Below are positions 46,669 through 54,896 of a DNA stretch of 64,000 nucleotides, in pieces. The stretch is from positions 1-64,000 of the forward strand of contig CACYHW010000003.1 in assembly GCA_902774335.1 (NCBI GenBank). The letters are read 5' to 3'. Each line of letters opens with the position of its first letter. The first letter of the stretch is position 1. The DNA comes from an uncultured Bacteroidales bacterium (GTDB taxonomy: Bacteria > Bacteroidota > Bacteroidia > Bacteroidales > Bacteroidaceae). Below the pieces are notes generated by a model. The model did no database searches, was not told where the DNA came from, and was given only the letters and a program-made list of their open reading frames with translations. Position numbers and translations under genes: made by a program.

Positions 46669-48099
46669 TTATTTGGGCTCAAGACCACGCTTGCGGGCCT
46701 CGTCCAGCAGGAAGCGGAACGCGGCATCGTGCTCGTTGGGAATGACGCCGTCCAGTATGGCATCCTTGATAGCCGCCTTGAGCTCGCCCACTATGGCAGT
46801 AGGACTCAGACCGAAGGTCTGCATTATCTCCAAACCGTCCACAGGAGGCTGGAAATTGCGTATACGGTCACGCTCCTCAAGGTCCACCATCTTTTGGCGT
46901 ACCAGTTTGAAGTTCTCCAGATGACGCTGTTTCTTCTGCTCGTTCTTGGAGGTTATATCGGCCTCGCAAAGGGTCATAAGGTCATCAATGTCATCGCCGG
47001 CGTCAAACAGCAGACGGCGTACGGCAGAGTCCGTAACCTCATCATCTACTATAGCTATGGGGCGCATGTGCAGCTCAACCATTTTCTGCACGTATTTCAT
47101 CTTCTCGTTCTTGGGCAGCTTCATGCGCTCGAATATGCCGGGAATCATCTTCATGCCCACATAGTTGTGGTTGTAGAATGTCCAGCCATGGGCGGGTTCC
47201 CACTTCTTGGTGCGGGGTTTGCCTATGTCATGCAACAGGGCGGCCCAGCGCAGCCACAGGTCTCCGCCGTTACGGGCCACGTTGTCAAGCACCTCCAGTG
47301 TATGCAGAAACACATCCTTGTGACCGCGTCCATTGACAGTCTCCACTCCCTGCAGGGCAGTGAGTTCGGGGAATATGAGTTCCAGCAGGCCGCATCGGTC
47401 CAGGTCGATGAATCCCTTGGAGGGTATGGGTGCAAGCAATATCTTGTTGAGCTCCTCGGATATGCGCTCCTTGGAGATGATCTTAATGCGTTCGCGGTTC
47501 TTCTCTAGAGAGCTGAACGTGTTGTCCTCTATATAGAAATTGAGTTGCGTGGCAAACCTTATGCAGCGCATCATGCGCAGGGGGTCGTCACTGAATGTGA
47601 TCTCAGGATCAAGCGGAGTACGGATAATGCGGTCCTGCAGGTCATTAATGCCGCCAAACGGATCAACCAGTTCACCAAAACGCTCTGCATTGAGGCATAT
47701 CGCCATGGCGTTTATGGTAAAGTCACGGCGGTTCTGGTCATCCTCAAGGGTTCCGTCCTCAACAATGGGATTGCGTGACTCACGGTGATAAGACTCCTTG
47801 CGTGCACCTACAAATTCCACCTCAAGGTCTCCTTTCTTGACCTGAGCCGTACCAAAGTTCTTGAAAAGGCTCACGTGTGCTCCGCGTCCCAATGCCTTGC
47901 CGTAAGCCTTGGCCATCTCAAGGCCGCTGCCCACAACCACCACATCAATATCCTTGCTGGGACGCTCCAGAAACAGGTCACGAACATATCCGCCCACCAC
48001 ATAGCACTCAAGTCCCAGACTATCAGCAGTCTGAGACAGCAGCCTGAACTCCTTACGGTCAAGCAGTTCTGCAAGTTCCCTGTCGCTGTATATTTTCAT
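46669..48099 (-). CDS. cca: CCA-adding tRNA nucleotidyltransferase / poly(A) polymerase-family protein with HD domain
   Basis: Class II nucleotidyltransferase that builds or repairs the tRNA 3' CCA end. The 476-residue protein has the active-site block VVGGYVRDLFLERPSKDIDVVVVGSG with both catalytic aspartates, RRDFTINAMAICL, a tRNA-binding neck, and an HD domain (WAALLHDIGKPRT). The tRNA-Met in this window does not encode CCA, which fits. Start 48099 follows closely on a -7 element at 48116-48109 and an upstream in-frame ATG at 48129 lies outside that transcript. Confidence 0.9.
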   Translation of the reverse strand: MKIYSDRELAELLDRKEFRLLSQTADSLGLECYVVGGYVRDLFLERPSKDIDVVVVGSGLEMAKAYGKALGRGAHVSLFKNFGTAQVKKGDLEVEFVGARKESYHRESRNPIVEDGTLEDDQNRRDFTINAMAICLNAERFGELVDPFGGINDLQDRIIRTPLDPEITFSDDPLRMMRCIRFATQLNFYIEDNTFSSLEKNRERIKIISKERISEELNKILLAPIPSKGFIDLDRCGLLELIFPELTALQGVETVNGRGHKDVFLHTLEVLDNVARNGGDLWLRWAALLHDIGKPRTKKWEPAHGWTFYNHNYVGMKMIPGIFERMKLPKNEKMKYVQKMVELHMRPIAIVDDEVTDSAVRRLLFDAGDDIDDLMTLCEADITSKNEQKKQRHLENFKLVRQKMVDLEERDRIRNFQPPVDGLEIMQTFGLSPTAIVGELKAAIKDAILDGVIPNEHDAAFRFLLDEARKRGLEPK

Positions 48100-48108
48100 T
48101 TCGGTGTG

Positions 48109-48116
48109 CAAAGATA
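48109..48116 (-). promoter_or_regulatory. -7 element of cca
   Basis: TATCTTTG on the minus strand is a perfect TAnnTTTG only 10 bp from the ATG at 48099, so the transcript would be nearly leaderless. TTTG lies 23 bp upstream (48143-48140). Confidence 0.55.
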
Positions 48117-48176
48117 GTGCAAGCATCACTTAATGTGTGCAAACAGACAGAAGAAAAGCAAATCAGAAAAGACATC

Positions 48177-48254
48177 GGGACAAGAATGTCCCGTTTTTGT
48201 CCCGTTTTTGTCCCATTTCAAATTTTGCATGTGGGACAACTGCTTCTATATTCG
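48177..48254 (+). promoter_or_regulatory. Operator/promoter region with three GTCCC boxes in 11-bp phase
   Basis: GTCCC occurs at 48188, 48199 and 48210, exactly 11 bp apart and separated by T-rich spacers; two inverted GGGAC copies flank them (48177-48181, 48233-48237). A -7-like TATATTCG begins at 48247, with 32 bp between it and the last box. The same arrangement occurs at 51654-51721. This looks like a binding site for a regulator contacting one face of the helix, upstream of the 48.4-51.6 kb operon. Confidence 0.75.
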
Positions 48255-48367
48255 CCTTATAATGATCTAGTAAACAATAGACATATAAGATAAATAAAAA
48301 ACAAGTACATTTGTTCCAGTAGGAATAACATTGCGTATAAAAAGTTTGATCTTAAAAGGAAAAGGCT

Positions 48368-48685
48368 ATGAGTATTATTCATTCTTCAACAATAAAGATG
48401 GCATTATTATTGGCACTGCTGTCTTTTAATGTCTGTGCACTTGGGCAGGATCAGCCCAATACTGAATATTGTTTAAAATATGGCCCATCAAAAGTAAAAT
48501 ATTTTGTAAAAGCAAAGAACAGGCTATTCGTAGAAAAAGATTCGACAATTTCACAAGATTACATTACATCGTTGTTGAACAGATTAACTGATTCAAATAT
48601 TGAGATTAGTTGGATTTCCCAAACAAGTCCAAGAAATAACCTTTGCAGAGTAGTTTATGAAGATTCATTAATTGAGGCAGCGTAA
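48368..48685 (+). CDS. Small secreted protein of unknown function
   Basis: A 105-residue protein with a signal peptide (hydrophobic MALLLALLSFNVCALG, cleavage near GQ) and a mature part of about 75 residues with no cysteine pairs or motif I know. The segment STISQDYITSLLNRLTDSNIEISWIS is helical and amphipathic. It is first in the island operon, 22 bp before the TPR-HTH regulator, and has AT-rich codon use like the other island genes. A signal or ligand for the regulator's periplasmic TPR domain is one speculative role. Confidence 0.65.
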   Translation: MSIIHSSTIKMALLLALLSFNVCALGQDQPNTEYCLKYGPSKVKYFVKAKNRLFVEKDSTISQDYITSLLNRLTDSNIEISWISQTSPRNNLCRVVYEDSLIEAA

Positions 48686-48707
48686 AGACTGAAAAGAAAC
48701 TGTTCAA

Positions 48708-50312
48708 ATGAAGAGAATAATCTCCATAGTAATATCTTTGACGCTTGTATCAGCATGCGGAGATAATGCTGTATACAACAGTTTGCAGGATATAGAGCAA
48801 CTGCTGGAGACTGATGTTGTGGCTGCAGATTCCATGCTCAGCACCATTCCATTGTCCGGCAGCAGGAAAGACAGAGCTTTATATGCAATACTCAAGACAC
48901 AGGCTGATTACAAGAATAATGTCATAGCTCAGGATGACAGTCTGATTCTTACGGCTACTGAGTATTATGGAACAAAAAAAAGAGATTATCATGCTGCCAT
49001 GGCCTGGTACTCACTTGGCTGTGTATACTCGGATATGGGCAATGACCCTGAAGCGATCAATGCATATCTAAAGGCTAAGTCTCTGTTTCCTGACACTCTG
49101 GTACGTTATTATGCGCTTACAGAACAGAATCTGGGACAGCACTATCTGAACCAGATGATGTTTGACGAATCCTTGGATAACCTCATATGGTGTCTCAAGA
49201 ACTCTCTGCGGTTACATGAGAGTGTACTTACCACAAATGCAAGATATCTTATAGCCCTGAACTCTCTCTACCAGGCCGATTATACTACTGCGGACTCTCT
49301 ATTCAATATCATTATTAAGGACCCGCTCGCATCAAGTCTACGCAGCCGCCAATGCTACATGAATCTGGCCAAGATTCAGTTGCATGGATATAAGGATTAT
49401 GACAAGGCTATGTATTACATTGACCGATATCTCTGGGAACTCAAGGATCCGGCCGAATCCGGTATAGGCTACAGCGTAAAGGCTGACATATTCTATGAGA
49501 CAAATCAGTATGATTCGGCCTACACTTACTATATAAAATCCATGGAGTGTCCTAGCGAGTTGTATACAGTATGTGACAATAGCGGCAAGCTGGCAGTACT
49601 GTCAGTGATTATGGGTAATCAGGACGAGGCTCGTGAATACCTGGAATTGCATGATGAACTCATCGATTCCATATATGACCTGCGCAAAGACATTGCCACC
49701 CAGGAGGTTATCCGTAACCACAACATCATGTTGATGGATAATGAAGCCGATTACAGGAACAGACGTCTCATTATTATAAATATATCCATCCTGACTATCC
49801 TCATTTTGTCATACTTGCTATATATGTCACATAGAAGGATACGAATGGCCCGGAGACAGATCAGGCAACGTGATATAGCCCGCAACAACAGCATAGAAAT
49901 AATGAAAGCGCACATGCTTGACTCCGGGTTCAATGACCAGAGGTTGCCAAGAGACAAGATTCTGGATATGTATAAAGAGGAACTTGAGGAGTGTAAGAAT
50001 CTGTTCCGGGAGACTGATGCCTACACGTTACTGTCATCAAAGTTACTCAATAACGACCTTACGTTCAGCATAGAAGAAAGGAACTCTGTAATAGACCAGA
50101 TATCGGAGTCTTTCATAGACATCATATTGGATATGAACATTGAGATAGAGAACCTGGGGCGTGAAGACATTGTCATCTGCATTCTTTCCGGCATGAAATT
50201 CAGTAATAAATTCATTTCTGCATTCATAAATATATCTGAAAGCGGTGTGAGGAAACGCAAGTTGAGACTGGCAGAGAAAACCGGAAAAGACTTTATAGAA
50301 TTGTTTGTTTAG
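48708..50312 (+). CDS. TPR-transmembrane-HTH one-component regulator
   Basis: A 534-residue protein with a lipoprotein-like signal (LVSAC, Cys17), a periplasmic domain of degenerate TPR repeats (about 60-330; AMAWYSLGCVYSDMGNDPEAINAYLKA is clear), one transmembrane helix (about 352-374, IIINISILTILILSYLLYM) and a basic cytosolic part. The end (LGREDIVICILSGMKFSNKFISAFINISESGVRKRKLRLAEKTG) fits a LuxR-like helix-turn-helix: GMKFSNKFISAFINISESGVRKRK is the HTH. Such proteins in Bacteroides and Prevotella sense outside conditions and act on nearby genes. It is the likely regulator of both island transcription units. Confidence 0.78.
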   Translation: MKRIISIVISLTLVSACGDNAVYNSLQDIEQLLETDVVAADSMLSTIPLSGSRKDRALYAILKTQADYKNNVIAQDDSLILTATEYYGTKKRDYHAAMAWYSLGCVYSDMGNDPEAINAYLKAKSLFPDTLVRYYALTEQNLGQHYLNQMMFDESLDNLIWCLKNSLRLHESVLTTNARYLIALNSLYQADYTTADSLFNIIIKDPLASSLRSRQCYMNLAKIQLHGYKDYDKAMYYIDRYLWELKDPAESGIGYSVKADIFYETNQYDSAYTYYIKSMECPSELYTVCDNSGKLAVLSVIMGNQDEAREYLELHDELIDSIYDLRKDIATQEVIRNHNIMLMDNEADYRNRRLIIINISILTILILSYLLYMSHRRIRMARRQIRQRDIARNNSIEIMKAHMLDSGFNDQRLPRDKILDMYKEELEECKNLFRETDAYTLLSSKLLNNDLTFSIEERNSVIDQISESFIDIILDMNIEIENLGREDIVICILSGMKFSNKFISAFINISESGVRKRKLRLAEKTGKDFIELFV

Positions 50313-50332
50313 AATTAAAACCGTATTCGATT

Positions 50333-51631
50333 ATGAGAAACAAGACTGTGTTATTGATTTTGATGTTATCACTTACTCTGGCAGCCGGCGCAAAGAGATA
50401 TATACCCCTTGTAAAGAGTGTGCCCACCGGAGCCGGAGGTGGTGGCAGCGCCAAAGCCCCATTAAGGACGAGCGTCTACTCGCCTATGGCATTTTATGAA
50501 GATAATATACTCTATGTGCAGTTTCCCGCAAGCACAGTCTCAAGCGTCATCATAACCAATGATTCAACAGACCTTGCGGTTATAAATAAAAACTTTGAGA
50601 TAGAATCAACAGGTATTCAGATTGATATCGCTTCCCTTCTGCTTTATAATTCATATAACTTATATGTCAATGCATTCGGAAACTGGTGGGTAGGTTATTT
50701 TGATTATGAACTTTCAAGTGATGAACAATCCATCCAGAAAGCATTTTTCAGTTTAAGTGAAGACGCAGACAAAGAACGCAATTATGGCGTTTACAGCGTT
50801 GCCGGAAATGCTTCATCAGGATGGAATTTTGGTGTGAGCGGAATCCTGTCCGGCCAACAGGGAGGAACCGGAATCTATGGCTCGTCCAGTTATGATGAAG
50901 GATTCAACACAGGAGGCAAGTATGCCGGTCTATTCCATGGAGACCTTAAGGCCACTGACGCCGTATATGCATCAGTTTATAATACGTTGGCCGATTCCAG
51001 GCTGAATCAGGAAATGGAGCTTGTGGATGAAAGCAGTCTGGATAATATGATGCAGATTAACGTATACCGATACAACCTGAAACAGTTTAATGTTGACGGA
51101 GGAGATGAATCTGACCCTCAGAGTTACTACAATGATGACTCCGGTATTCTGCAAAATGATCATTTTGGTCTGACCGGACAGGAGATAAAGGAAATCTATC
51201 CCAATCTGGTAACAGAGAATCAGGAAGGATACTACTCTATAAACTATGTTGAGATGATTCCTCTCCTTATCCAGTCCATTCAGGAACTCAAAAAAGAACT
51301 GGAAGAGACCAACAAGGAGATGGAGGCCTTGAAGACGACCACAAGAGTGTCAGGCAGAACAACGCCAGACAAAGCCGTTTTGTTGCAGAACACGCCCAAT
51401 CCTTTCCGTGAAAGGAGCATTATCAAATGTGTTATTCCTCAAAGCGTTGCCGATGCATCATTATACCTGTATGATTATAATGGACATCAAATACAATCCA
51501 GATCTATCAGTGACAGAGGAGACGTTCAGATAATTGTAGAAAGCAATGGACTGATTCCCGGCATCTACCTGTATTCATTGGTTACTGATGGAGAGATTAT
51601 TGACACAAAAAGAATGATTCTTGCGGAGTAA
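50333..51631 (+). CDS. T9SS-exported surface protein with DUF3244-like, S74-like and T9SS sorting domains
   Basis: A 432-residue protein with a signal peptide (1-20), a DUF3244-like beta domain (about 45-126), a collar-like Gly-rich stretch (YGVYSVAGNASSGWNFGVSG), an intramolecular-chaperone (peptidase S74) like domain (about 210-320; HFGLTGQEIKEIYPNLV, YYSINYVEMIPLLIQSIQEL), a coiled coil (KKELEETNKEMEALK) and a type A T9SS sorting domain (about 352-432; LLQNTPNPF, GIYLYSLVTDG, KRMILAE). The S74 motif SDxRLK reads ADSRLN (Ala220, Asn225), so self-cleavage is probably lost. Translation follows the regulator by 20 bp. Confidence 0.85.
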   Translation: MRNKTVLLILMLSLTLAAGAKRYIPLVKSVPTGAGGGGSAKAPLRTSVYSPMAFYEDNILYVQFPASTVSSVIITNDSTDLAVINKNFEIESTGIQIDIASLLLYNSYNLYVNAFGNWWVGYFDYELSSDEQSIQKAFFSLSEDADKERNYGVYSVAGNASSGWNFGVSGILSGQQGGTGIYGSSSYDEGFNTGGKYAGLFHGDLKATDAVYASVYNTLADSRLNQEMELVDESSLDNMMQINVYRYNLKQFNVDGGDESDPQSYYNDDSGILQNDHFGLTGQEIKEIYPNLVTENQEGYYSINYVEMIPLLIQSIQELKKELEETNKEMEALKTTTRVSGRTTPDKAVLLQNTPNPFRERSIIKCVIPQSVADASLYLYDYNGHQIQSRSISDRGDVQIIVESNGLIPGIYLYSLVTDGEIIDTKRMILAE

Positions 51632-51653
51632 GATGGTTTAGCGGGAAGCTTAT

Positions 51654-51721
51654 GTCCCGAAATTGTCCCGTTTTTGTCCCGTATCTTTTGCTGTCATTGT
51701 TGTTTTAGCCATATATATTTG
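51654..51721 (+). promoter_or_regulatory. Second operator/promoter with three GTCCC boxes in 11-bp phase
   Basis: GTCCC at 51654, 51665 and 51676 (11-bp steps), then 33 bp to a perfect -7 TATATTTG at 51714-51721, with a TTTG (51687-51690) 23 bp before it. This repeats the geometry at 48188-48254 almost exactly (32 versus 33 bp), making a shared regulator likely. Confidence 0.75.
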
Positions 51722-51786
51722 CCTTTGGATTTGACCTGGACATTCAGGCATTGACAAGCAACATGAACAATTAAACGAAAAGGATT

Positions 51787-52599
51787 ATGAAAAAGACTGC
51801 AACCTTAGCATTAGTGCTTATGACTGTAAGCTTGACAGCTTATGGAATTGAACCGCGTGACACAACGCAGGTTGAAGATTTTACTTTGACAAAACAAAGT
51901 ATTACCCTGAATATTGGCGAAAGCTTCCAACTGTATGTAAGTCCGGCCAATGCAGATGTAAGATGGTTTTCATCTCAGAGTTTTATGGATAATCCTGTAG
52001 CACTGGTTGATGAGAACGGTCTGGTTACCGCAGTAAGAGCCGGACAGGCCTATGCCGCTGCTGAATCAAAAGACGGAAGTATAAGACGACAGTGCCAGAT
52101 AACCGTAACGCAGAACGGAAGCATTAAGACCGGCAACAAGAAGTTTTCTCCTGTAAATGAAAGTGTATGGCAGGACGTAGACTTTACCCTTACAAATGAC
52201 GGTAAGTTCACTGCACAGGGCACCTTCGTGGGTAGCGGAGCAAGAGAGAACTGTCTTAATTATGTTGTTACTGACCAATGTATCTACCTTTCATTTGAGA
52301 TAGACTACGAGGACTCCACCAAGTTGTTCTACTCCCAGCCGTTCAGCATTGAGATTGAAGGCTGCAATGCATCACAGTATAACATATACTTCAATAACAG
52401 TGCCCAGGTCGTGGAGTCTCAAAAGGGTTTTGTAAGGTATTCAATAGCCAGAGGCTCATCAGTTAACACTACCGGAACCAAGAGGATTGAGGCTAAAGAG
52501 AAAGATGGACTGATCTATAATCTGAAAGGACAGATTCTGGATTCAAAGTCACAAAAGGGATTCTACATCCATAACGGAAGGAAATATCTGGTTAGGTAG
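51787..52599 (+). CDS. Secreted protein with BIg2-like domain and short T9SS-like C-terminal motif
   Basis: A 270-residue protein with a signal peptide (1-20), a bacterial Ig-like group 2 domain (about 33-108: LTLNIGESFQLYVSPANADVRWFSS, LVDENGLVTAVRAGQAYAAAES), a beta-rich middle domain of unknown type (about 115-240), and a C-terminus IYNLKGQILDSKSQKGFYIH followed by NGRKYLVR. The latter matches the short sorting-like C-terminal motif seen in Prevotella and Bacteroides exported proteins (YNLxGQ...KGxYIxNGKK). It has its own GTCCC-box promoter and a terminator. Confidence 0.72.
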   Translation: MKKTATLALVLMTVSLTAYGIEPRDTTQVEDFTLTKQSITLNIGESFQLYVSPANADVRWFSSQSFMDNPVALVDENGLVTAVRAGQAYAAAESKDGSIRRQCQITVTQNGSIKTGNKKFSPVNESVWQDVDFTLTNDGKFTAQGTFVGSGARENCLNYVVTDQCIYLSFEIDYEDSTKLFYSQPFSIEIEGCNASQYNIYFNNSAQVVESQKGFVRYSIARGSSVNTTGTKRIEAKEKDGLIYNLKGQILDSKSQKGFYIHNGRKYLVR

Positions 52600-52632
52600 C
52601 AAACGTTTACATACCAAGCATTACCGTAACAT

Positions 52633-52661
52633 AAACGAGTCCACTGCGGACTCGTTTTTTT
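52633..52661 (+). terminator. Terminator after the BIg2-like gene
   Basis: A 10-bp perfect stem (52633-52642 with 52648-52657), 5-nt loop, followed by T residues. It merges directly into the next promoter. Confidence 0.88.
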
Positions 52662-52663
52662 AT

Positions 52664-52671
52664 TACTTTTG
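52664..52671 (+). promoter_or_regulatory. -7 element of the lipoprotein gene at 52695
   Basis: TACTTTTG fits TAnnTTTG, 23 bp upstream of the start, and abuts the terminator T-tract. Confidence 0.55.
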
Positions 52672-52694
52672 CACCGTAAAAGACAATCGATAAT

Positions 52695-53561
52695 ATGAAA
52701 AAGACCATTGCATTACTGGCTGTATGCGCTGCACTATGCGGTTGCGCAGATAATGTGGAGAAACTGGCTGGACGCCATCTGGATAACGCCAAGGAGGCAT
52801 TCAGCATTGGCAATTACAATGTTGCCAAGCAGGAGATTGACAGCATACGCATACTCTACCCCAAAGCTTTCGAGGCCCGCAAGCAGGGCATCAAGCTTAT
52901 GCAGCAGGTCGAGGAGGCCGAGCAGATGCGTGCCATTGAGTATGAGGACAGCATGATTACCGTAGCTCAGGCAGCCTTTGACCAGATAAAGGCCGGATAC
53001 GCGTTCCAGAAGGATGAGCAGTATCAGGACCTGGGCCTGTACACCATAAAGAGCCAGGATCCAACCCGCAACACCGACCGCACATACATACGTGCCCAGG
53101 TGGACGAGCTGGGACGCATGACTCTCATTTCAAGCTACCGCGGCAGTTCATACATACATCACGACTGGCTCAAGCTGAGCGTGGGTGACCTGTATGTGGA
53201 CACCCCCGAGTCAAACGACCGTCATGAGTTCAAGGATCTGGACGTATGCTACGAGTGGCTCAGCTTCATTAACGGCAATGACGGAGGCGCCGCAGCTTTC
53301 ATCAGTGCCAACAAGGACGCAAACATCACATACACCCTGTACCGCAAGACCGGTCCCGACAGCAGCCGTCCCGTATACCGCAATCTCAAGATGACCAAGG
53401 ATGACCGCTATGCCATTGCCAAACTGTACGAGTTGTCACTTGTACTGTCGACCCTGGATGAGCACAAGAAAGCTCGTGAGGAGGCTGACCGCCACCTCAA
53501 GTTCATCCGCTCAAGGATGACACAAGACTTATCTGAAGAAGGTGTTCAGGAAGATAAGTAG
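52695..53561 (+). CDS. Lipoprotein of unknown function with coiled-coil/TPR-like start
   Basis: A 288-residue predicted lipoprotein (lipobox LCGC, Cys17). The first 100 residues form helical pairs typical of TPR-like repeats (KLAGRHLDNAKEAFSIGNYNVAKQEIDSIR), followed by a beta-rich region (RTYIRAQVDELGRMTLISSYRGSSYIHHDWLKLSV) and a charged helical C-terminus. I know of no function. Codon use is that of the core genome, unlike the neighbouring island. Its last 33 bases overlap the convergent symporter gene. Confidence 0.78.
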   Translation: MKKTIALLAVCAALCGCADNVEKLAGRHLDNAKEAFSIGNYNVAKQEIDSIRILYPKAFEARKQGIKLMQQVEEAEQMRAIEYEDSMITVAQAAFDQIKAGYAFQKDEQYQDLGLYTIKSQDPTRNTDRTYIRAQVDELGRMTLISSYRGSSYIHHDWLKLSVGDLYVDTPESNDRHEFKDLDVCYEWLSFINGNDGGAAAFISANKDANITYTLYRKTGPDSSRPVYRNLKMTKDDRYAIAKLYELSLVLSTLDEHKKAREEADRHLKFIRSRMTQDLSEEGVQEDK

Positions 53562-54896
53562 GATTCCTATCGGAGCCACCAACTTTACCAGATAGTAGAT
53601 TGTAAGACTGAGCCAGCGGGGAATCCTGAGTTTTCCGCTGTTGGTCAGTTCATCCAGGAAGTTGGCACGTCTCAGACGCCAGCCGGCAAAGACAGCCAGC
53701 AGCAGGCCTCCGATAGGAAGCATTATGTTGGATGTGATGTAGTCAAAGAAATCAAACAAACTCAGTCCGAACAGTTTGAACTCTGAAAGCGGTCCGAAAG
53801 AGAGTGAGCAGAACGCTCCCACCACACCGCAGATAACAAAGCAAAGGGCCACAGCCCTCTTTCGTGAGCGGTGCATCTCCTCAATGATGAATGCCACTAC
53901 AACCTCCATAAGTGATATGGCCGATGTCACGGCAGCCAGCAGAAGAGCCAGGAAGAACAGTATGGCAGCAACATTACCCAGAGGCATCTGACTGAACACA
54001 CCCGGAAGCGTAATGAATACCAGACCGGGACCCGCGCTTACATCGGGCTCAACGCCATTCATGTAGGCGATGGCATAAACAGCCGGAATAATGGCCAGAC
54101 CGGCAATTATGGCAAACGTAGTATCAAAGAATGATATCCAGGCCGATGACGCCAGAATATTCTCATCCTTCTTTACGTACGATGCATAAGTCAGAATGGT
54201 TCCGCAGCCTATGCTGAGCGAGAAGAAGGCCTGTCCCATAGCCGCGATACAGGTATCGGCCGTAACCTTGCTGAAATCAGGTACGAACATATACTTGACG
54301 CCGTCCATGGCACCCGGCAGGGTAAGCGAGCGGACTACCACCATCACAATGATGACAAACAGCATGGAGATCATGACCTTTGACATTCGCTCAATGCCCT
54401 TGCGCACACCAAAGACTATGATTGCTCCAGTCAGCCCCAGGAAAATGAGGGTATAGGCCAGAGGTTTCCACGGGTTGCTTATGAATGAGCTGAAACTGAG
54501 CGCATAGTCACCCTGAGCGTCTGAGAAAGCCAGGATGCATGAGTCGGCCAGATACTTGACTGACCAGCCTCCCACAACGCAGTAGAAAGAGAGGATGCAG
54601 GCCGATGCCAACACGGCCAGAAAACCTATCCAGCGCCATTTGGAGCCGGGAGCCAGACGGTCAAAACTGCTGAACGGATTGGATGCACCGCGTCGGCCTA
54701 TCAGGTACTCCGATACCATTACGGGCAGACAGAGCACAACCAGCATGATGACATACAGAAGTATGAATGCGGCCCCGCCGTTCTTTCCCATCATGTAGGG
54801 GAAACGCCAGATATTACCCAGGCCGATGGCGGATCCTGCCATAGCCAGAAGCATGCCCATGCGGCTGCCGAATGTTTCGCGGGGCTTGTGTACCAT
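53529..54896 (-). CDS. Neurotransmitter:sodium symporter (NSS/SNF) family transporter
   Basis: Sodium-coupled amino-acid or related solute importer of the LeuT family. The 455-residue protein begins with the TM1 hallmark MLLAMAGSAIGLGNIWRFPYMMGKNGGAAFI (unwound sodium/substrate site) and has about 11-12 helices; GQAFFSLSIGCGTILTYASY in TM6 carries the second substrate site. Substrate is unknown. It is the last gene of the tsaB-to-rseP operon, its ATG sharing one base with the rseP stop. Its 3' end overlaps the convergent lipoprotein gene by 33 bp. Confidence 0.9.
   Translation of the reverse strand: MVHKPRETFGSRMGMLLAMAGSAIGLGNIWRFPYMMGKNGGAAFILLYVIMLVVLCLPVMVSEYLIGRRGASNPFSSFDRLAPGSKWRWIGFLAVLASACILSFYCVVGGWSVKYLADSCILAFSDAQGDYALSFSSFISNPWKPLAYTLIFLGLTGAIIVFGVRKGIERMSKVMISMLFVIIVMVVVRSLTLPGAMDGVKYMFVPDFSKVTADTCIAAMGQAFFSLSIGCGTILTYASYVKKDENILASSAWISFFDTTFAIIAGLAIIPAVYAIAYMNGVEPDVSAGPGLVFITLPGVFSQMPLGNVAAILFFLALLLAAVTSAISLMEVVVAFIIEEMHRSRKRAVALCFVICGVVGAFCSLSFGPLSEFKLFGLSLFDFFDYITSNIMLPIGGLLLAVFAGWRLRRANFLDELTNSGKLRIPRWLSLTIYYLVKLVAPIGILLIFLNTFFR

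Noticed and set aside
46663-47508. Plus-strand 281-residue open frame opposite cca
   Set aside because: Antisense to the intact cca gene, no recognisable domain.
48247-48254. Calling 48177-48254 an inverted-repeat operator using GGGAC with GTCCC
   Set aside because: The GGGAC copies (48177, 48233) are not at a fixed distance from the triplet and are not present at the second site; only the direct 11-bp triplet is shared.
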